Source of the DNA: Craterostigma plantagineum
Taxonomy: Eukaryota; Streptophyta; Magnoliopsida; Lamiales; Linderniaceae
Length of the DNA: 64,000 nt
Direction of reading: 5' to 3'
Assembly (NCBI GenBank): GCA_027422505.1
Contig: JAPQWV010001557.1
Coordinates: forward strand, 18,001 to 82,000
Shown here: in pieces, positions 11,050 to 22,730 of the stretch
How positions within the stretch are numbered: position 1 is the stretch's first letter
Layout of the letters: the number at the start of each line of letters is the position of its first letter
Notes under the pieces: model-generated
The model's input: only the letters and a program-made list of their open reading frames with translations
Databases searched by the model: none
What the model was told of the DNA's origin: nothing
Made by a program: the position numbers and the translations under genes

Positions 11050-12159
11050 GCACGCGCTTTTTTCGATGAGATGCCAGAAAGCGACGTAGTGAGCTGGGCT
11101 ACTATGGTTTGTGGATATGCCAAAGTACGCAAAGTGGAAGCTGCAAGGCGATTCTTCGATGCCATGCCTCAAAAAGATGTCATCTCATGCAATGCAATGA
11201 TGGCTGGCTACGTTGCTAATGGACTTTACTCCGAGGCATTGAAAGTCTTCCATGACATGATAGGTAAGAACAGCTTCAATTTGACACCAGATAATGTGAC
11301 GTTGCTCACTGCTCTATCAGCTTCTGCGCAGCTCGGCTGCATCGAGGAAGGCGTTTCAGTACATCATTACATCAAAAAACACGGATTTGCAACAAATGGA
11401 AAACTTGGGGTCGCTTTGATTAATATGTACGCCAAGTGCGGGAACATAGAGCAAGCAACTAATGTCTTCGATGATGTCCAAGAGAAGAGCATCGATCATT
11501 GGAATGCAATGATCGGAGGCTTCGCCATTCACGGCCTAGGCGACGTTGCCTTTCAACTGTTCATGAAAATGGAAAGACTCTCTTTAGTACCCGATGATAT
11601 CACATTTATTGCAGTTTTACACGCCTGTGGACATTCTGGGATGGTAAAAGAAGGCCTCCTCTGCTTTGAAATCATGAGAAGGGTTCACCGTATCGAGCCT
11701 AAGCTCCAACATTATGGATGCGTGGTTGACATTCTGAGCAGGGCAGGCTATATTGAAGAAGCCTCGAATTTCGTTAGAGAAATGCCCATCGAGCCCAACG
11801 GTGTTGTTTGGAGGACTCTTCTCGGAGCATGTAGTAATTACGAGGATTTGAATCTAGGAGAGCCTATTGCCAAGCATCTAATTGGAATCGATTCTCATGA
11901 TTCGAGTTCTTACGTTCTTTTATCTAACATGTATGCTCAGTACGGGCAATGGGACCATGTTAGAAGGGTGAGAACGACGATGAAGGAAAAGGACATCAAC
12001 AAAATCCCAGGTCGAAGTTGGATTGAACTTGACGGTACTGTACATGAGTTCTTCGTCGGAAATGCGACGCTTTATGAAGGAAAAGAATCTTATTTGAGGC
12101 CTGAGCTCGCGAAGATAAATTTCTGCGATCCTTGTATCATCGACTCGGTACTTCCGTAA
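11050..12159 (+). pseudogene. CRR4: CRR4-type PPR editing factor, 3' part
   Basis: Encodes the last 369 residues: PPR repeats (VVSWATMVCGYAK, VISCNAMMAGYV, SIDHWNAMIGGFAIHG) and the C-terminal E1/E2 region ending GRSWIELDGTVHEFF plus a tail. There is no DYW deaminase domain, as in CRR4. No internal stop or frameshift, so the LINE is the only visible lesion. An ATG at 11041 within the duplicated target could start a truncated protein, but that would lack the targeting peptide and half the RNA-recognition repeats. No plausible splice could remove the LINE cleanly: no GT/AG pair abuts the insertion points. Confidence 0.88.
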
Positions 12160-12706
12160 ATTCGTATATATAGATTCTAATTTTGTATATTCTGGGCTCT
12201 TACATGATCCGTTACACCAAATCGTCGAATTATTGAAATGTTACTGCATAGAAGAACTGTATGGAACTGACATAATTTTCAGCACCATAGATTGAGCTTT
12301 GCAAATTTAGATCAAAGAAGATGAAGAACCAGAGAATCTCTTGATGGGCACTTTCAGGTTATGACAACTTAATATTAACCAAGAAAATCTCTTATGCCCA
12401 TTTAAGGAAACCAATCGAAGCTTAATATCCAATCAAACCGAAACAAACTCATTATCGTACAAGTAACGGTAACCGATTTGTTTAACTGATCCACTGTTTT
12501 ATTCGAACATGATTAGGACAATAAAAGATCATCAATCGGGGTAAAAATTGCCCGACAAACCAAATTTCGACGACAATTTAAGTCCCCTGGGAAAGCAGAG
12601 AAACCACAGAAGTGCCCAAGAACTCATGGCAATGTTAAGAATGAAAAAAAAATAGAGAAACGACGCAAATTCAGTCACCAAAGCACAAATCAAGAAAACG
12701 TTTTTA
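12160..12706. other. Intergenic, two converging 3' ends
   Basis: Holds the 3' flanks of the PPR gene (plus) and GAE (minus). No open frame of interest and no repeat recognised. Confidence 0.5.
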
Positions 12707-14014
12707 TCAATGTGGACTCGCCTTCCCATTACCATAATAACCGAGGTACCACTGCACGAACTTCTTCAGCCCCGTCTGCAAATCGGTCGTAGGCTTATAT
12801 CCAAGTTCTTTCCCAGCCAAGCTTATATTCGCGTGAGTAAACTGCACATCACCGTTTCTCGGAAGTTTCCTAACCAATCTCTTCGCCTTCAATTTGAGCA
12901 ATCTTTCCAAAATCTTGACAAGATCAGAAACTGGGACGGGCGATGTATTGCCCAAATTATACACACGTAATTGAGCCTGTCCCTTCTTTTTGCCTCCACT
13001 GCCAGTACTCTTCTCAGCAGTATCCAAGGCAGCCAAACATCCCTTAACGATATCATCGATGAAGGTAAAATCTCTAGCCACAGTCCCGTGATTAGGCGCC
13101 TCAAAGATTGGGATAGACTTTCCCTTCAACATATCCTTAGTAAAGAAGAAATATGCCATGTCAGGCCTACCCCAAGGTCCATAAACCGTAAAGAATCTCA
13201 GCCCAGTAATCGAAAGACCATAGATATGATTATAAGCGTGGGCGATCTCCTCGCCAGCCTTCTTCGTCGCAGCGTATAAACTCGCGGGCTGATCAGTTCT
13301 GTCCTTCTCAGAAAAAGGTACTTTCGTATTCAATCCATACACCGAACTGCTCGATGCCCAAACAATGGAAGGTTGAGGATTCACATCTTTGCAAACCTCG
13401 AGGAGATTAACGAAGCCAGCGACGTTGCTATGAATGTAAGAGCTAGGATTCACCATGGCGTATCTAACACCTGCTTGAGCTGCCAAGTGCATGACATGAG
13501 TGAAATGTACCATATCAAAGAGCTTCCTCAACAAAACTGCATCGTTTATATCACCCTCAACAATGAAAACACCACTGCGTTCTAAAAGCGCCTGCCTTGC
13601 CCTTTTAAGGGATGGATCGTAGTAGTCGTTGAAATTGTCAAGTCCCAAAACGCCGTCGCCTCGCTGCTTAAGGGCAGCTGAGACGTGCGCGCCGACGAAA
13701 CCGGCGGCGCCGGTGACGAGGACCGACATCCCATTTCTTGACCTGATTTTGACGGAGGAACGAACCCTTTTCTCAAACTCGGGGCCTTTCAGGCTCGAGC
13801 TTGCTTTAAGAGATCGACGGTAAAAATCCGCTGCGACGTGGGTTGTGCTCGAAGTTGATCGATAGAAGAAGACGAAGATCAAACCAAGAAACACGCACGA
13901 CCAAAGAGTCAGCTTGGCTAGAGATGAATGCGCCGCCCTTGGCCTGGAAATCTTGTACGGAGTTTTATCCTTGAACTTTCCAGGGGTTGATGGGGCGCTA
14001 TCAATGTGCTTCAT
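12707..14014 (-). CDS. GAE: UDP-glucuronate 4-epimerase
   Basis: Intronless, 435 residues, as is typical for plant GAE genes. It converts UDP-glucuronate to UDP-galacturonate, the pectin precursor, in the Golgi. A single membrane segment at residues 36-52 (LTLWSCVFLGLIFVFFY) makes it a type II protein with a lumenal catalytic domain. The short-chain dehydrogenase fold is shown by the NAD motif G102-A-A-G105-F-V-G108 and the catalytic YxxxK at Y247/K251. The start chosen is MKHIDSAPSTPG, the first codon that gives the family's N-terminus; the frame is also open further upstream. The 5' leader carries a GA/CT repeat. No defects seen. Assignment to a particular GAE paralogue is not attempted. 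Confidence 0.96.
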   Translation of the reverse strand: MKHIDSAPSTPGKFKDKTPYKISRPRAAHSSLAKLTLWSCVFLGLIFVFFYRSTSSTTHVAADFYRRSLKASSSLKGPEFEKRVRSSVKIRSRNGMSVLVTGAAGFVGAHVSAALKQRGDGVLGLDNFNDYYDPSLKRARQALLERSGVFIVEGDINDAVLLRKLFDMVHFTHVMHLAAQAGVRYAMVNPSSYIHSNVAGFVNLLEVCKDVNPQPSIVWASSSSVYGLNTKVPFSEKDRTDQPASLYAATKKAGEEIAHAYNHIYGLSITGLRFFTVYGPWGRPDMAYFFFTKDMLKGKSIPIFEAPNHGTVARDFTFIDDIVKGCLAALDTAEKSTGSGGKKKGQAQLRVYNLGNTSPVPVSDLVKILERLLKLKAKRLVRKLPRNGDVQFTHANISLAGKELGYKPTTDLQTGLKKFVQWYLGYYGNGKASPH

Positions 14015-14244
14015 CTGTAAAGCAATAACCCAGAAATCTTGAGAAAAAGATTCGACAAAGTGCCAACTTGAAGGAGAAAAAAAAAGTAGTCTTTGGTTCT
14101 TGATTTTGTTGGTCGTCGTTGCTATTGGTGGTGAAAGTGTAGTTCTCCTTTTGTATTCTTTCCCTCTTTTGTCTACCTCTTTTACTGCATATTGAAATGC
14201 GTGCTTTGGGATTTTGATGCTTGAATGAACGAGGATCAGTGATT

Positions 14245-14253
14245 GGAGAGAGA

Positions 14254-14286
<33 letters not shown>
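14245..14286. repeat. GA microsatellite in the GAE 5' leader
   Basis: A GA run of about 42 bases with one interruption (GATAGA), reading CT on the GAE sense strand, some 230 bases upstream of its start codon. CT-rich leaders are common near plant transcription starts. Confidence 0.85.
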
Positions 14287-14760
14287 GAGGGAGATGAAGG
14301 ATCTTTGAAAATGTATATATCAATGGAAATTGGAAGGTGAAAATGAGTCAAAGGAAAAACTATGCAGCTCATTGATGAATTCAATAATCACTTAATGTAC
14401 ATGATTTTATTTCACTGAATTATGATCCCTATGAGATATGAACACTGTTAAAAAGCCGTAATTAAGAATTTTCCCTACACTAGCATTCATTTTCTCAAGC
14501 ACATGGAACAATAATTACAAAAGGTACAAAAAGATATTATTATTTTTTTGTACAAGTAAAATCACTATTCATTGTATAAATATATATTTAATAGTCACAA
14601 AAATTGGAATGGAAACAAGCGTTATAGAAAAGGTGCACCACCGCTTTACTTTTCATACTATCGAGTAAGGCGTGTGATTTTTGGTCTGAATAATCCCTTT
14701 TCACTGTTGCTCTAGATCTCAAATCAAGGGTCGATTTTTACCGGAGACATCTCCGATCAG
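14287..14760. promoter_or_regulatory. Divergent promoter region between GAE and the GIL1-like gene
   Basis: The two genes point away from each other; about 400 AT-rich bases separate the GAE leader from the inferred GIL1-like first exon, which ends CAG|GTAATG at 14760. No TATA box assigned with confidence. Confidence 0.45.
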
Positions 14761-15577
14761 GTAATGATTTCGTAAAATTAAGTTTGTGTCATCTTACAGT
14801 TTACGCTACGTGGTTTCGATTATCCATTTAGGCTATGTATGTCCTCGTTTTCATCATTTCTAGGGTTTTTTTTAAGTTTAGCTGGCAGCTGCTTTTTGTA
14901 CGAGGACGAGCAGTGGGGTTTTGGTTTTTATACCTGGTGGTGTTGGCTGCGGCTTAGAGATGGAGTTATGGTGTTAGGTTAAGGGTTAGAATTTCAATGT
15001 GATCTGGGAAATTTTGAAACTTTTAATTTTTCTTTTTGTATTTTACTTTTTTCTGAGGAATAGAGAAACTTTTGATATCTGGAGCGAGGGTGTAGAGATT
15101 TGCCCCTTGGAAGTGAGAAATAATGGTTCTTATATATTTTGCCTCTGATGTAAGTTCTTCAAATTTCCTTTTAAGTCAGTGTTCGTTTCGTAGCCTGTGT
15201 AGTATATGAGGTTTGTGTATGACTACTTATTTATAGACTGTTAATGACATTTGATTAAGAGGTTTTGTGCCTAGATTTTGTGTTCCACGTGTACACTGTT
15301 AGATAGTCGTTATGCTTGCTTGGCAGCGTGATTTTGTTAAGAGATAGATGATTTGCTTTTACAGCCAGATACTGTTAGAATGCGCTTTCTTGCTGTCAAA
15401 TGGTGGTAGTTTTGGCATTTATTTAGTAGGTTAGAATGTTCGTTGATCGTAAGCTTTTTATGTCCGCACCGTATTCGACTAACGTTACGTAGGGCATTGT
15501 TCCTTTGCAGTTACTGCTGTCTACTTTTCCTTGGCGTGGAAGTTATTTTGTGGATATTCTTAGATCTAAAAGTAGAT

Positions 15578-16845
15578 ATGCAACATAGTAGTGCTAAAGA
15601 TACTCAGCTCCGTGACAGCAACCAAAAGGTTCATCCTCAACCAATGGACGAGGCTGGAAACCAGAATCCCGAAGCTATGGAAGCCCTTGTGTCCAGAATA
15701 TTTGCAAACATATCTTCGCTGAAGACTGCTTACATTCAACTTCAGGCCGCTCATACTCCTTACGACCCTGACAAGATCCAAGCTGCTGACAAACTCGTAA
15801 TATCAGAGCTAAAGAATTTGTCTGAACTGAAGCATTTCTACAGAGAGCACAATCCTAGACCTGTTTGTGGATCTCCACAAGACTCTCGATTAGCTGCAGA
15901 GATTCAAGAACAGCAGAGCCTATTGAAGACCTATGAGGTCATGGTGAAGAAGTTCCAATCTGAAATTCAGAATAAAGATGGTGAAATCCTTCAGTTAGAG
16001 CAGCTGATCCAAGAGGCAAACCAAAAACGTGTGAAGCTCGAGAAGAATTTGAAGCTTAGGGGATTGTCATCAAAGGAATCTGAAGCCAGTGGTAGCGAAA
16101 AGGGGGTTTAACATTGGATTTATCTCCCGATCTTTTTAAATCAGCAGTTGAAGACTCTTACAGGGCAATTCACGATTTCTCCAAGCCTCTGATTAACATG
16201 ATGAAAGCAGCTGGCTGGGACCTCGACGCAGCGGCGGATTCCATTGAGCCAAACATCGTCTACGCAAAGAGGGCCCACAAGAAATACGCATTTGAGTCTC
16301 ATATTTGTCAGCGAATGTTCATTGGGTTCCAAGATGAGAACTTCTCCCTGAAATCAGAAAAATCGCCAGACTCAAAAGAGAGTATTTTCCAGCAATATCT
16401 TGCTTTGAGGGAAATGGATCGATCACTAGATGCTGTGTGTCAGAGTTCAGATTCGATGTTTGGAAGCTTCTGCCAGAGCAAATACTTGTTAGTCGTTCAT
16501 CAGAAGATGGAAACGTCGTTCTTCGGCAACTTGGATCAGCGCAATTATATAGCAGGAGGTGGACACCCAAGAACGGCGTTTTACCAGGCTTTTTTAAAAT
16601 TAGCCAAGTCCATATGGCTTCTTCATAGGTTGGCCCATTCGTTTGATCCCTCGGTTAAGGTTTTTCAGGCGAATCGCGACGCCGAATTTTCAGAAGTATA
16701 CATGGAAAGTGTTGTCAAGAACTTCACGATGGAAGATGGCGATGAAAAAGCAAAAGTCGGTCTAATGGTCATGCCTGGTTTTTGGATTGGTGGTAGTGTG
16801 ATTCAGTGTCAAGTCTACCTTACTGGTGTCGAAGTTAACGAGTGA
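15578..16845 (+). CDS. GIL1: GRAVITROPIC IN THE LIGHT 1-like protein (DUF641), one frame break
   Basis: The N-terminal half has the DUF641 helical region (EALVSRIFANISSLKTAYIQ, residues about 28-90) and a coiled coil to about residue 165. The C-terminal half is strongly GIL1-like: HDFSKPLINMMKAAGWDLD, HKKYAFESHICQRMF, NLDQR and VGLMVMPGFWIGGS. GIL1 acts downstream of phytochrome to randomise hypocotyl growth direction. The halves are in different frames. The change falls in the G-run at 16102-16106, and one more G would restore continuity, so I call this a probable sequencing error. The start ATG (15578) follows a probable 5'-UTR intron, 14761-15510 (donor GTAATG, acceptor TTTGCAG). The coding region has no intron. 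Confidence 0.9.
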
Positions 16846-17674
16846 TGTTCGTATCGTTCATTTCATTTCATCTCCTCTACTGTGTGTGTGCTATCTCAAT
16901 CTATACTACTGTATCCATGGCTCATTTCATATCCATTCCATTTGAATGTGTTGAAAGTCATGGTTTCTTTTAAGATCCTTCAATCTCCTAATGTGTAATA
17001 CAGTGGTGACTTAATTATATTACAAGCAACAGACTGTCTTCTACTTCATTATTGCAACCTCAGTATCTTTCTTGGTATACCTCAGACTTTTGATTGTATC
17101 GATTGGCTCTGATATGCATTATTATGCGTGGACCTTTAATCTGCTCGTATATATCTGCTCCCTCGTATAATTTATTACCACGTAGATTAAATATGGAAAA
17201 AAAATGGATTATAACTTTCAAGAACTGGTCAAGAATGCAAGGCTAAACTATGTTTGACCACGGCTTCAAGACTTGGTCTCTTGAGGCTGTTACAGGGAAA
17301 AACGCGGCTTTATAAAGATCATAGTCGTCCTCGTATGCATTATACTGTCCTAATCTTAGACTACATAATATCCTTCAGAAGTCAAAAGAAAGACTTATCT
17401 ACCCAATATAGAAAAGGGGTTCGCAATTCAGAAAAAGAATATGGATTATTCGGAAACCAATATATAATAACAGCAGCTAGAGAGAAACATTAGAACAACT
17501 AATGTCAAGCAAAGAAGGGATTGGGTTTAAAGCAATTACATCATGGACACAAACCAATATAGGCATATTATACCATTTAAATAAGTGAAACATTTCCTTA
17601 ATTATCCTGAAGAACCTTTCAACAATACGGCAACTGAGAAAACCATACTCTGATCATCGCATTGATACCGATGA
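16846..17674. other. Intergenic between two converging genes
   Basis: 3' flanks of the GIL1-like gene (plus) and VAP27 (minus). AT-rich; no gene, RNA or repeat recognised. Confidence 0.5.
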
Positions 17675-19644
17675 TCATGCTCTCTTCAGAAGATACCCAA
17701 GAAGAATACCGATCAGGCCAATGATGAAAACGTAGATAAATGGAACACCTCCGCGGCTCTGTTTACTCTGGCGCCTTAAAAATTCCTGCAAGAAGTAATA
17801 AGTTGAAGCAATGTATCGAAGTTCATCACTTGAGAGCTATCTATGAGATTATCTTATTAGTTTGGCATATAACAAGACTAGAAGAATCTTTAGCATCTGA
17901 GAGATATTTTAATCAAGGGAAAGTGGCATAAGCTATGGCAAATCGACGTGGAAAGATGCGACCTCGAAAAGGTAACCCAAGAATAGAAAAAAGACAAAAA
18001 AATTTACCAGTTCTTGCTGAAGCTTGTTAGTTTGCTGGATAGCACGGTGTTTCTCCTCAGTCAGCTTGGAGACTAGGGCATTAACCTACAATATTACCCA
18101 GGAGGTTACGACAATCCAACATGATTTTCCAGGAGCACTACAAATTTAAGTACAAGGGGGGATGAAAATAAAATCCAAACAGAAAGCAGCTCCAACCCCT
18201 TCCAATGGAAAAAAAAACAATGCTTCAACAGTCCAATCATAAGCAATTCAAGATACCATAAACCAGGAAAAGAGAAAAGAAAAGAAAATTCATGCGTGAG
18301 TTTGCTGTCATGCAGATAAAGCCTAGAAACATGGAAAAATAAAAGAAACATGAAGAGCGCCATAAAGAACATAGACACTCAGCTAGAATAACCTCAAAAA
18401 ATTAAATTCAAAAACCACAATATATATAACCTCTGGATGGGTTTCTTGTGATTCACCATATGCTTTTGACAACTGCAACACAACAGAAAGAATATGGAAG
18501 TCGTGTCACAACTCACATTGTCAAGAAATACATGTAATAATGAGTAAATTTTAAAGTACAAACACTCAACACTAAATTCGGATTGATTCAAAGCTCCATT
18601 TTTTGAAACCGATGCCCTGGGCGACGAACCTTCTTCTGACCCTGCTCGTACTGGAGGCTGAACATAGGCAACTCTCAACTTGCATTCATCAATACGGCTA
18701 CCCGATTCTTTACTAAACTAATGAAAACACAATAGGCACATAATCCGAAAGACTTATCAAATCCTGATAACGTCAAATTATCATCAGTTCAATCAATACT
18801 ATAAAAGAAAAATCAGGAATAAAAAAATGCTACCATTTCCGGAGTCACATCTTTAGCTGTTGTTCCAGGGTTCACGACCACACTTTGCAGTAGAAATTTG
18901 TCCTTGCATTGCATGTCCACAGGAGCTTCCTTTTGTGCCTGCATCGTAACTAAATGGAGAAGAAAAAGAATAACTAAAGAATCTCTCTTGACCTTTCAAG
19001 ACTTGGAAGACCTAAGCTCGCTAAAATTTTTCAAAATTAGTTTGAATATATTTGATCGAAAGGTGCACCTTCAACGTCACAATTGGAGTGGGGCGTGACA
19101 ACTCCTGTGTTCGGTCGCACACAGTACTTCTTCGGATTTGTTGTCTTCACCTAACAAATTGAAATTGGAAAGGGAAAAAGAGTGATCAACCTACCAAAAA
19201 ATTGTTTCTTTTCCAGGATTTTTGACTCTCTAAAGCAGCAAAAGATTATCCTACTATCGCAAAAGGAAGACAAAGGGTAACGTAGAAATCCATCCAACCA
19301 TATAAAAAATCAACAATTTACCTTAAACGCAACATAATCATCCGATTTGTTCGTTATGTGGATGAACGACGAAATCTGCTTCTTCAATTCGACTGTCCGC
19401 CAAAAAAAAAAAAAAACAGAGAAACAATTATGCATATTAATTCAGCACGAAATACCATAATTAGAACAAAAATCACAAGCAAAGATCTAAAGAGAAGCTC
19501 AAAATTTCCTCAAGCCTCCCGCAAGCGACGCGCCATACACGACAAACTTTAATTTAGCAACGAAGACAACCATAAAAAACCGCCCAACATACATGCGAAT
19601 TGAAGTTCGAGAGGCTCGACATGAAGAAGCTCCCCGCTGCTCAT
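17675..19644 (-). CDS. PVA12: VAP27-type vesicle-associated membrane protein (MSP domain)
   Basis: Eight exons join in frame to 232 residues: 19593-19644, 19322-19392, 19069-19150, 18834-18949, 18571-18717, 18431-18472, 18008-18085, 17675-17785. The N-terminal major sperm protein domain (about 5-120) has the conserved TNPKKYCVRPN and APVDMQCKDKFLLQ stretches. A linker rich in EEGSSPRASVS leads to a coiled coil (about 171-196) and a C-terminal membrane anchor (about 210-228, PFIYVFIIGLIGILLGYLL). VAP27 proteins sit in the ER and bind FFAT motifs at ER contact sites with plasma membrane and actin. The protein resembles Arabidopsis VAP27-1/PVA12; the symbol marks the subgroup, not proven orthology. 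All introns are GT-AG and no defect is seen. Confidence 0.93.
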
Positions 19645-20187
19645 CTTTCCTTTCGATCTCTAACCCGATTGCTCAGCTGAACAACAATCGCTTTTACAGA
19701 TCTGAGCTCACCAATTGCCAAAATTTCTGTTGGATTTTTGGTATAGAGAAAGATGGGAGAAAATAAGGAAAGTTCGGTTTCTAATTCAAGTCTTCATTGT
19801 GTTTATAACGCTAATGATTGACCAGCGATTTCTATTTTTCATTTTTTCTTTTTCTTTCTCCCACCTTCTAGTTAATTATTACATGACATATTATATTAAC
19901 TTTGCTTTGCCTTTGAAGAGTAAAGATTATTATTTGGTTTTTCACCTCTTTGTTCGCTTTATGCTTTTGCTTTCACGTTCTACATTGCATCTCTTCGACA
20001 GCTCATCTTATTCTAAAACGACAGATAAGAGTAAAGGAGATATATAATAGTAGTGATAATGGTTGCAATAATAATCCGTTGCATGAACTATATAAACCAT
20101 AATTGAATTACAAGAAAACTCATATATAAAATTTATAATATTTCATGATTTCTAATAAATTAAACTCCTATCCTATCCATCATCGAA

Positions 20188-21172
20188 TCATAGGATTTGT
20201 ACTTGCAAGGACTGAATCACTTCAAAATCGGGCAAGTTGAGCGGCGGCAGTGAGAAATGGCTAAGAGTTGAGCTTCCCCTTCGCATCTCTTGCATGCTCA
20301 GCAGCGCCGCCACGGTGTTACGGAATATTCCTTCGCCGGGAACCACCGTCTCCGAGCGTAGAGCTCCGGCGGATTCAGACGGCGGCGGAGGCAGCACCGT
20401 GTCTATGGTGGTTCCGCACTCTCTGACGAGCTTCGAAATCACTAGATCGGTCTTGAAGAAGGGCTGCTCCATGACTCTCTGTATGAAGGGCAGGCGAAGA
20501 ACGCCGCCCGTCCTCTTGTCGTACTTCTTCAGTATTTTCGCCACTCCTTTTTCATTTCAAGAAATCATTTTTCTTTTCCTTGTTAATTTCTTGGTCGAAA
20601 TTCGTATTGGGAAATGGGGGGAAATCGAAGGAACTGAGAAGACCTGTGTAGTTGATGATGCTGTAGTTCATTAGGAGGACCATTTCGCCGTGGAAGTCGA
20701 CCATTTCTTTTCTGATTTTCATCAACTCTTCTCTGTACTGAGATTCTGATGGATTTGTTCCATTCGATCCCCATTTGTTGATGGCTTCTTTTATTCTCTG
20801 TTGCAGTTCCTACGCAAGGTAAACATTCATTTGCTTCGTGATAGATAACCACAAACACACACACACACACACAGAAACGTGTATGTGTGTGTCGAGTGAA
20901 TTTCATTATACTACCTTGTGCCTGATGATGAAGTCTTCTTCTTGTTCCACGAAGAAAGCATTGAACTTGTCAATCTCATCGTTCAACAAGCACACAAACT
21001 CGGCCTCAGCTCTACTATTATGATTGTTACCAAACTCAATCGAAGATCCATTATTGTTATTCGAAGAAATCAGCTTCACAAGCTTCTTCAATTCTTTGTA
21101 GGACAAGAATTCGTGCCTCCATTCGGGCAAGCTCTGCTCTATCTGCTGCTTCAATCTCTTGCCGAATTTCAT
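20188..21172 (-). CDS. SPX3: SPX-domain phosphate sensor, SPX3-like
   Basis: Three exons (20915-21172, 20644-20809, 20188-20546) give 260 residues. [18 protein letters not shown] opens the SPX domain, followed by [17 protein letters not shown], a lysine-rich helix and [16 protein letters not shown]. The C-terminus ([33 protein letters not shown]) matches SPX3 better than SPX1 or SPX2. Such proteins bind inositol pyrophosphates and hold PHR1-type transcription factors inactive when phosphate is ample. SPX genes are themselves PHR targets, and two P1BS boxes lie at 21326 and 21402. Frame and splice sites are clean. Confidence 0.93.
20853..20871. repeat. CA microsatellite in SPX3 intron 1
   Basis: A short run of CA units within the intron between SPX3 exons 1 and 2. 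Confidence 0.8.
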
Positions 21173-21325
21173 GTGGGCTTGCAGAAAAAGAAATAAAAAA
21201 ATCAAATCTTTTTCCAGTTACAGAAGATTAAACTAGGGATTTTGTGTTTTTCTATTCCTATCATGGGCCATACACGAACTGGGGTTGGTAATATATATCC
21301 GCGGCCGAGGTAGAATATTTAGATG

Positions 21326-21333
21326 GCATATGC
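21326..21333. promoter_or_regulatory. P1BS box (GCATATGC), PHR1-type binding site
   Basis: A perfect match to GNATATNC, 154 bases upstream of the SPX3 start codon and just upstream of a TATATATTA tract (minus strand, about 21288-21297) that could be its TATA box. Confidence 0.7.
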
Positions 21334-21401
21334 TTGGAGTGACCAAGTACGTGATGAAATGATTATAAAAATGTCACTTTGAAGCAAAAGAGAGTTCCAA
21401 A

Positions 21402-21409
21402 GGATATTC
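21402..21409. promoter_or_regulatory. Second P1BS box (GGATATTC)
   Basis: Another exact GNATATNC match, 230 bases upstream of the SPX3 start and 76 bases from the first box. Paired P1BS sites are typical of strongly phosphate-responsive promoters. Confidence 0.65.
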
Positions 21410-22730
21410 GGTTTTTAAGCATAGTATAGTCTCATTTTTTGACTTGCGGGGCTTTTAATGGCAGTCTTGAGGTGAGGTAGTTAGTAGTTACTATTCTCCT
21501 TTTCAAACATCATGCTAGAATTCAACAATTGTAAGACAAGATTTATATAAATAAATTAAAAATAAGGCAACCTGTTTAGAAGAAATATATATCTTATTAA
21601 TGGTATGCATTTTTCATCTCTTCAATATTACGTATCGTATGATGGTCGGTCACAAATGGCATCTACCTTGAGTAACTTGTAATAATACGAGTAAAATTAT
21701 GGGGAATAGGATAATTCCAAGGAATCTCCTTGGAATGTACCATCGAGTAGTTGAAAGTTGCACCAACGTATTCAAGTAAACATGGGGAAGATGTTCTCGA
21801 AAAGCTGGGAATGTGCGAATATTTCATCGCCACGTCTTTATGTACGATAGGGATGCTCGCTACTTAAATCAATATACTTCGGGCATATATTATTTTTAGG
21901 CCATACAAAGTTATATATCTTTATCCATAAGCATATCGAAAGCACAAGTCAAAACGAACCTCCAAAGGACCACAGGCGGAGTTTAACTAATGGAAAAAAA
22001 AAAAAAGAAAACCTAATAATAGTCGCGGAGCATGAGAATTCACAAAACACTAACCATTTAATGTTCAGCCGAAATCATCGTATTCGTTCGTCTGATGTGA
22101 GAGTGTGATAATTCCAGCGACGCCTGAAGACAATAACACAATTTCCATAAAAATTAATAGCATGAAAATTTCCGTCGTTATATTTTGAAAGCATCATGAG
22201 AGCTATGGAAAATTAATAGCATGGTTGCTGCCTAAGAATACGATAAAATCGTACCAGAAAGTGAGAGTGCATCTAATGTCTGGGAAAAGCCATTCAAACG
22301 GAGATTGTTTAATTGATCCTTTGAATGGGCGATGCTACATCATATTTCTTTAACTTTGGCCATATTTCAATAAAACCATTCTTCCTCTTCAGTGTCCGAA
22401 TAGGAAAATCTTTTCGAGCTGTTTGCTTTCCTCTGAGGAGGCAATCAACCACCGACCTATAGAATTTAATTAACAGAAAGAACAATGCGTTGAATTCTTT
22501 CAATACGGTTGAACAGCAATAAGTTGTTAAGTTTAATGTGTTGAAACGATGACTTGAAGCTGGCCTGAATAGATGAGAAATACGTGGTCTACATAGTTGG
22601 ATTATCACCTGTAGAAGCTCAAATTGACGAGCTCTTCTTTCACCAGTGAAGAAGTATAAGGGGAAGCTGGAATATCTGGTTGTTGATGTCAGGCCATCGA
22701 AATACCTTCGTTGCAATATGGCCGATCATA
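21410..22730. other. Intergenic between SPX3 promoter and the poly(A) polymerase-like gene
   Basis: AT-rich. Includes the distal SPX3 promoter and the 3' flank of the next minus-strand gene. The open frame at 22309-22716 (minus) has no recognisable features and most likely lies in 3' UTR or flank. Confidence 0.45.

Noticed and set aside
22309..22716. 135-codon minus-strand frame downstream of the poly(A) polymerase-like gene
   Set aside because: No recognisable features and a position fitting 3' UTR or flank; unusual codon content.
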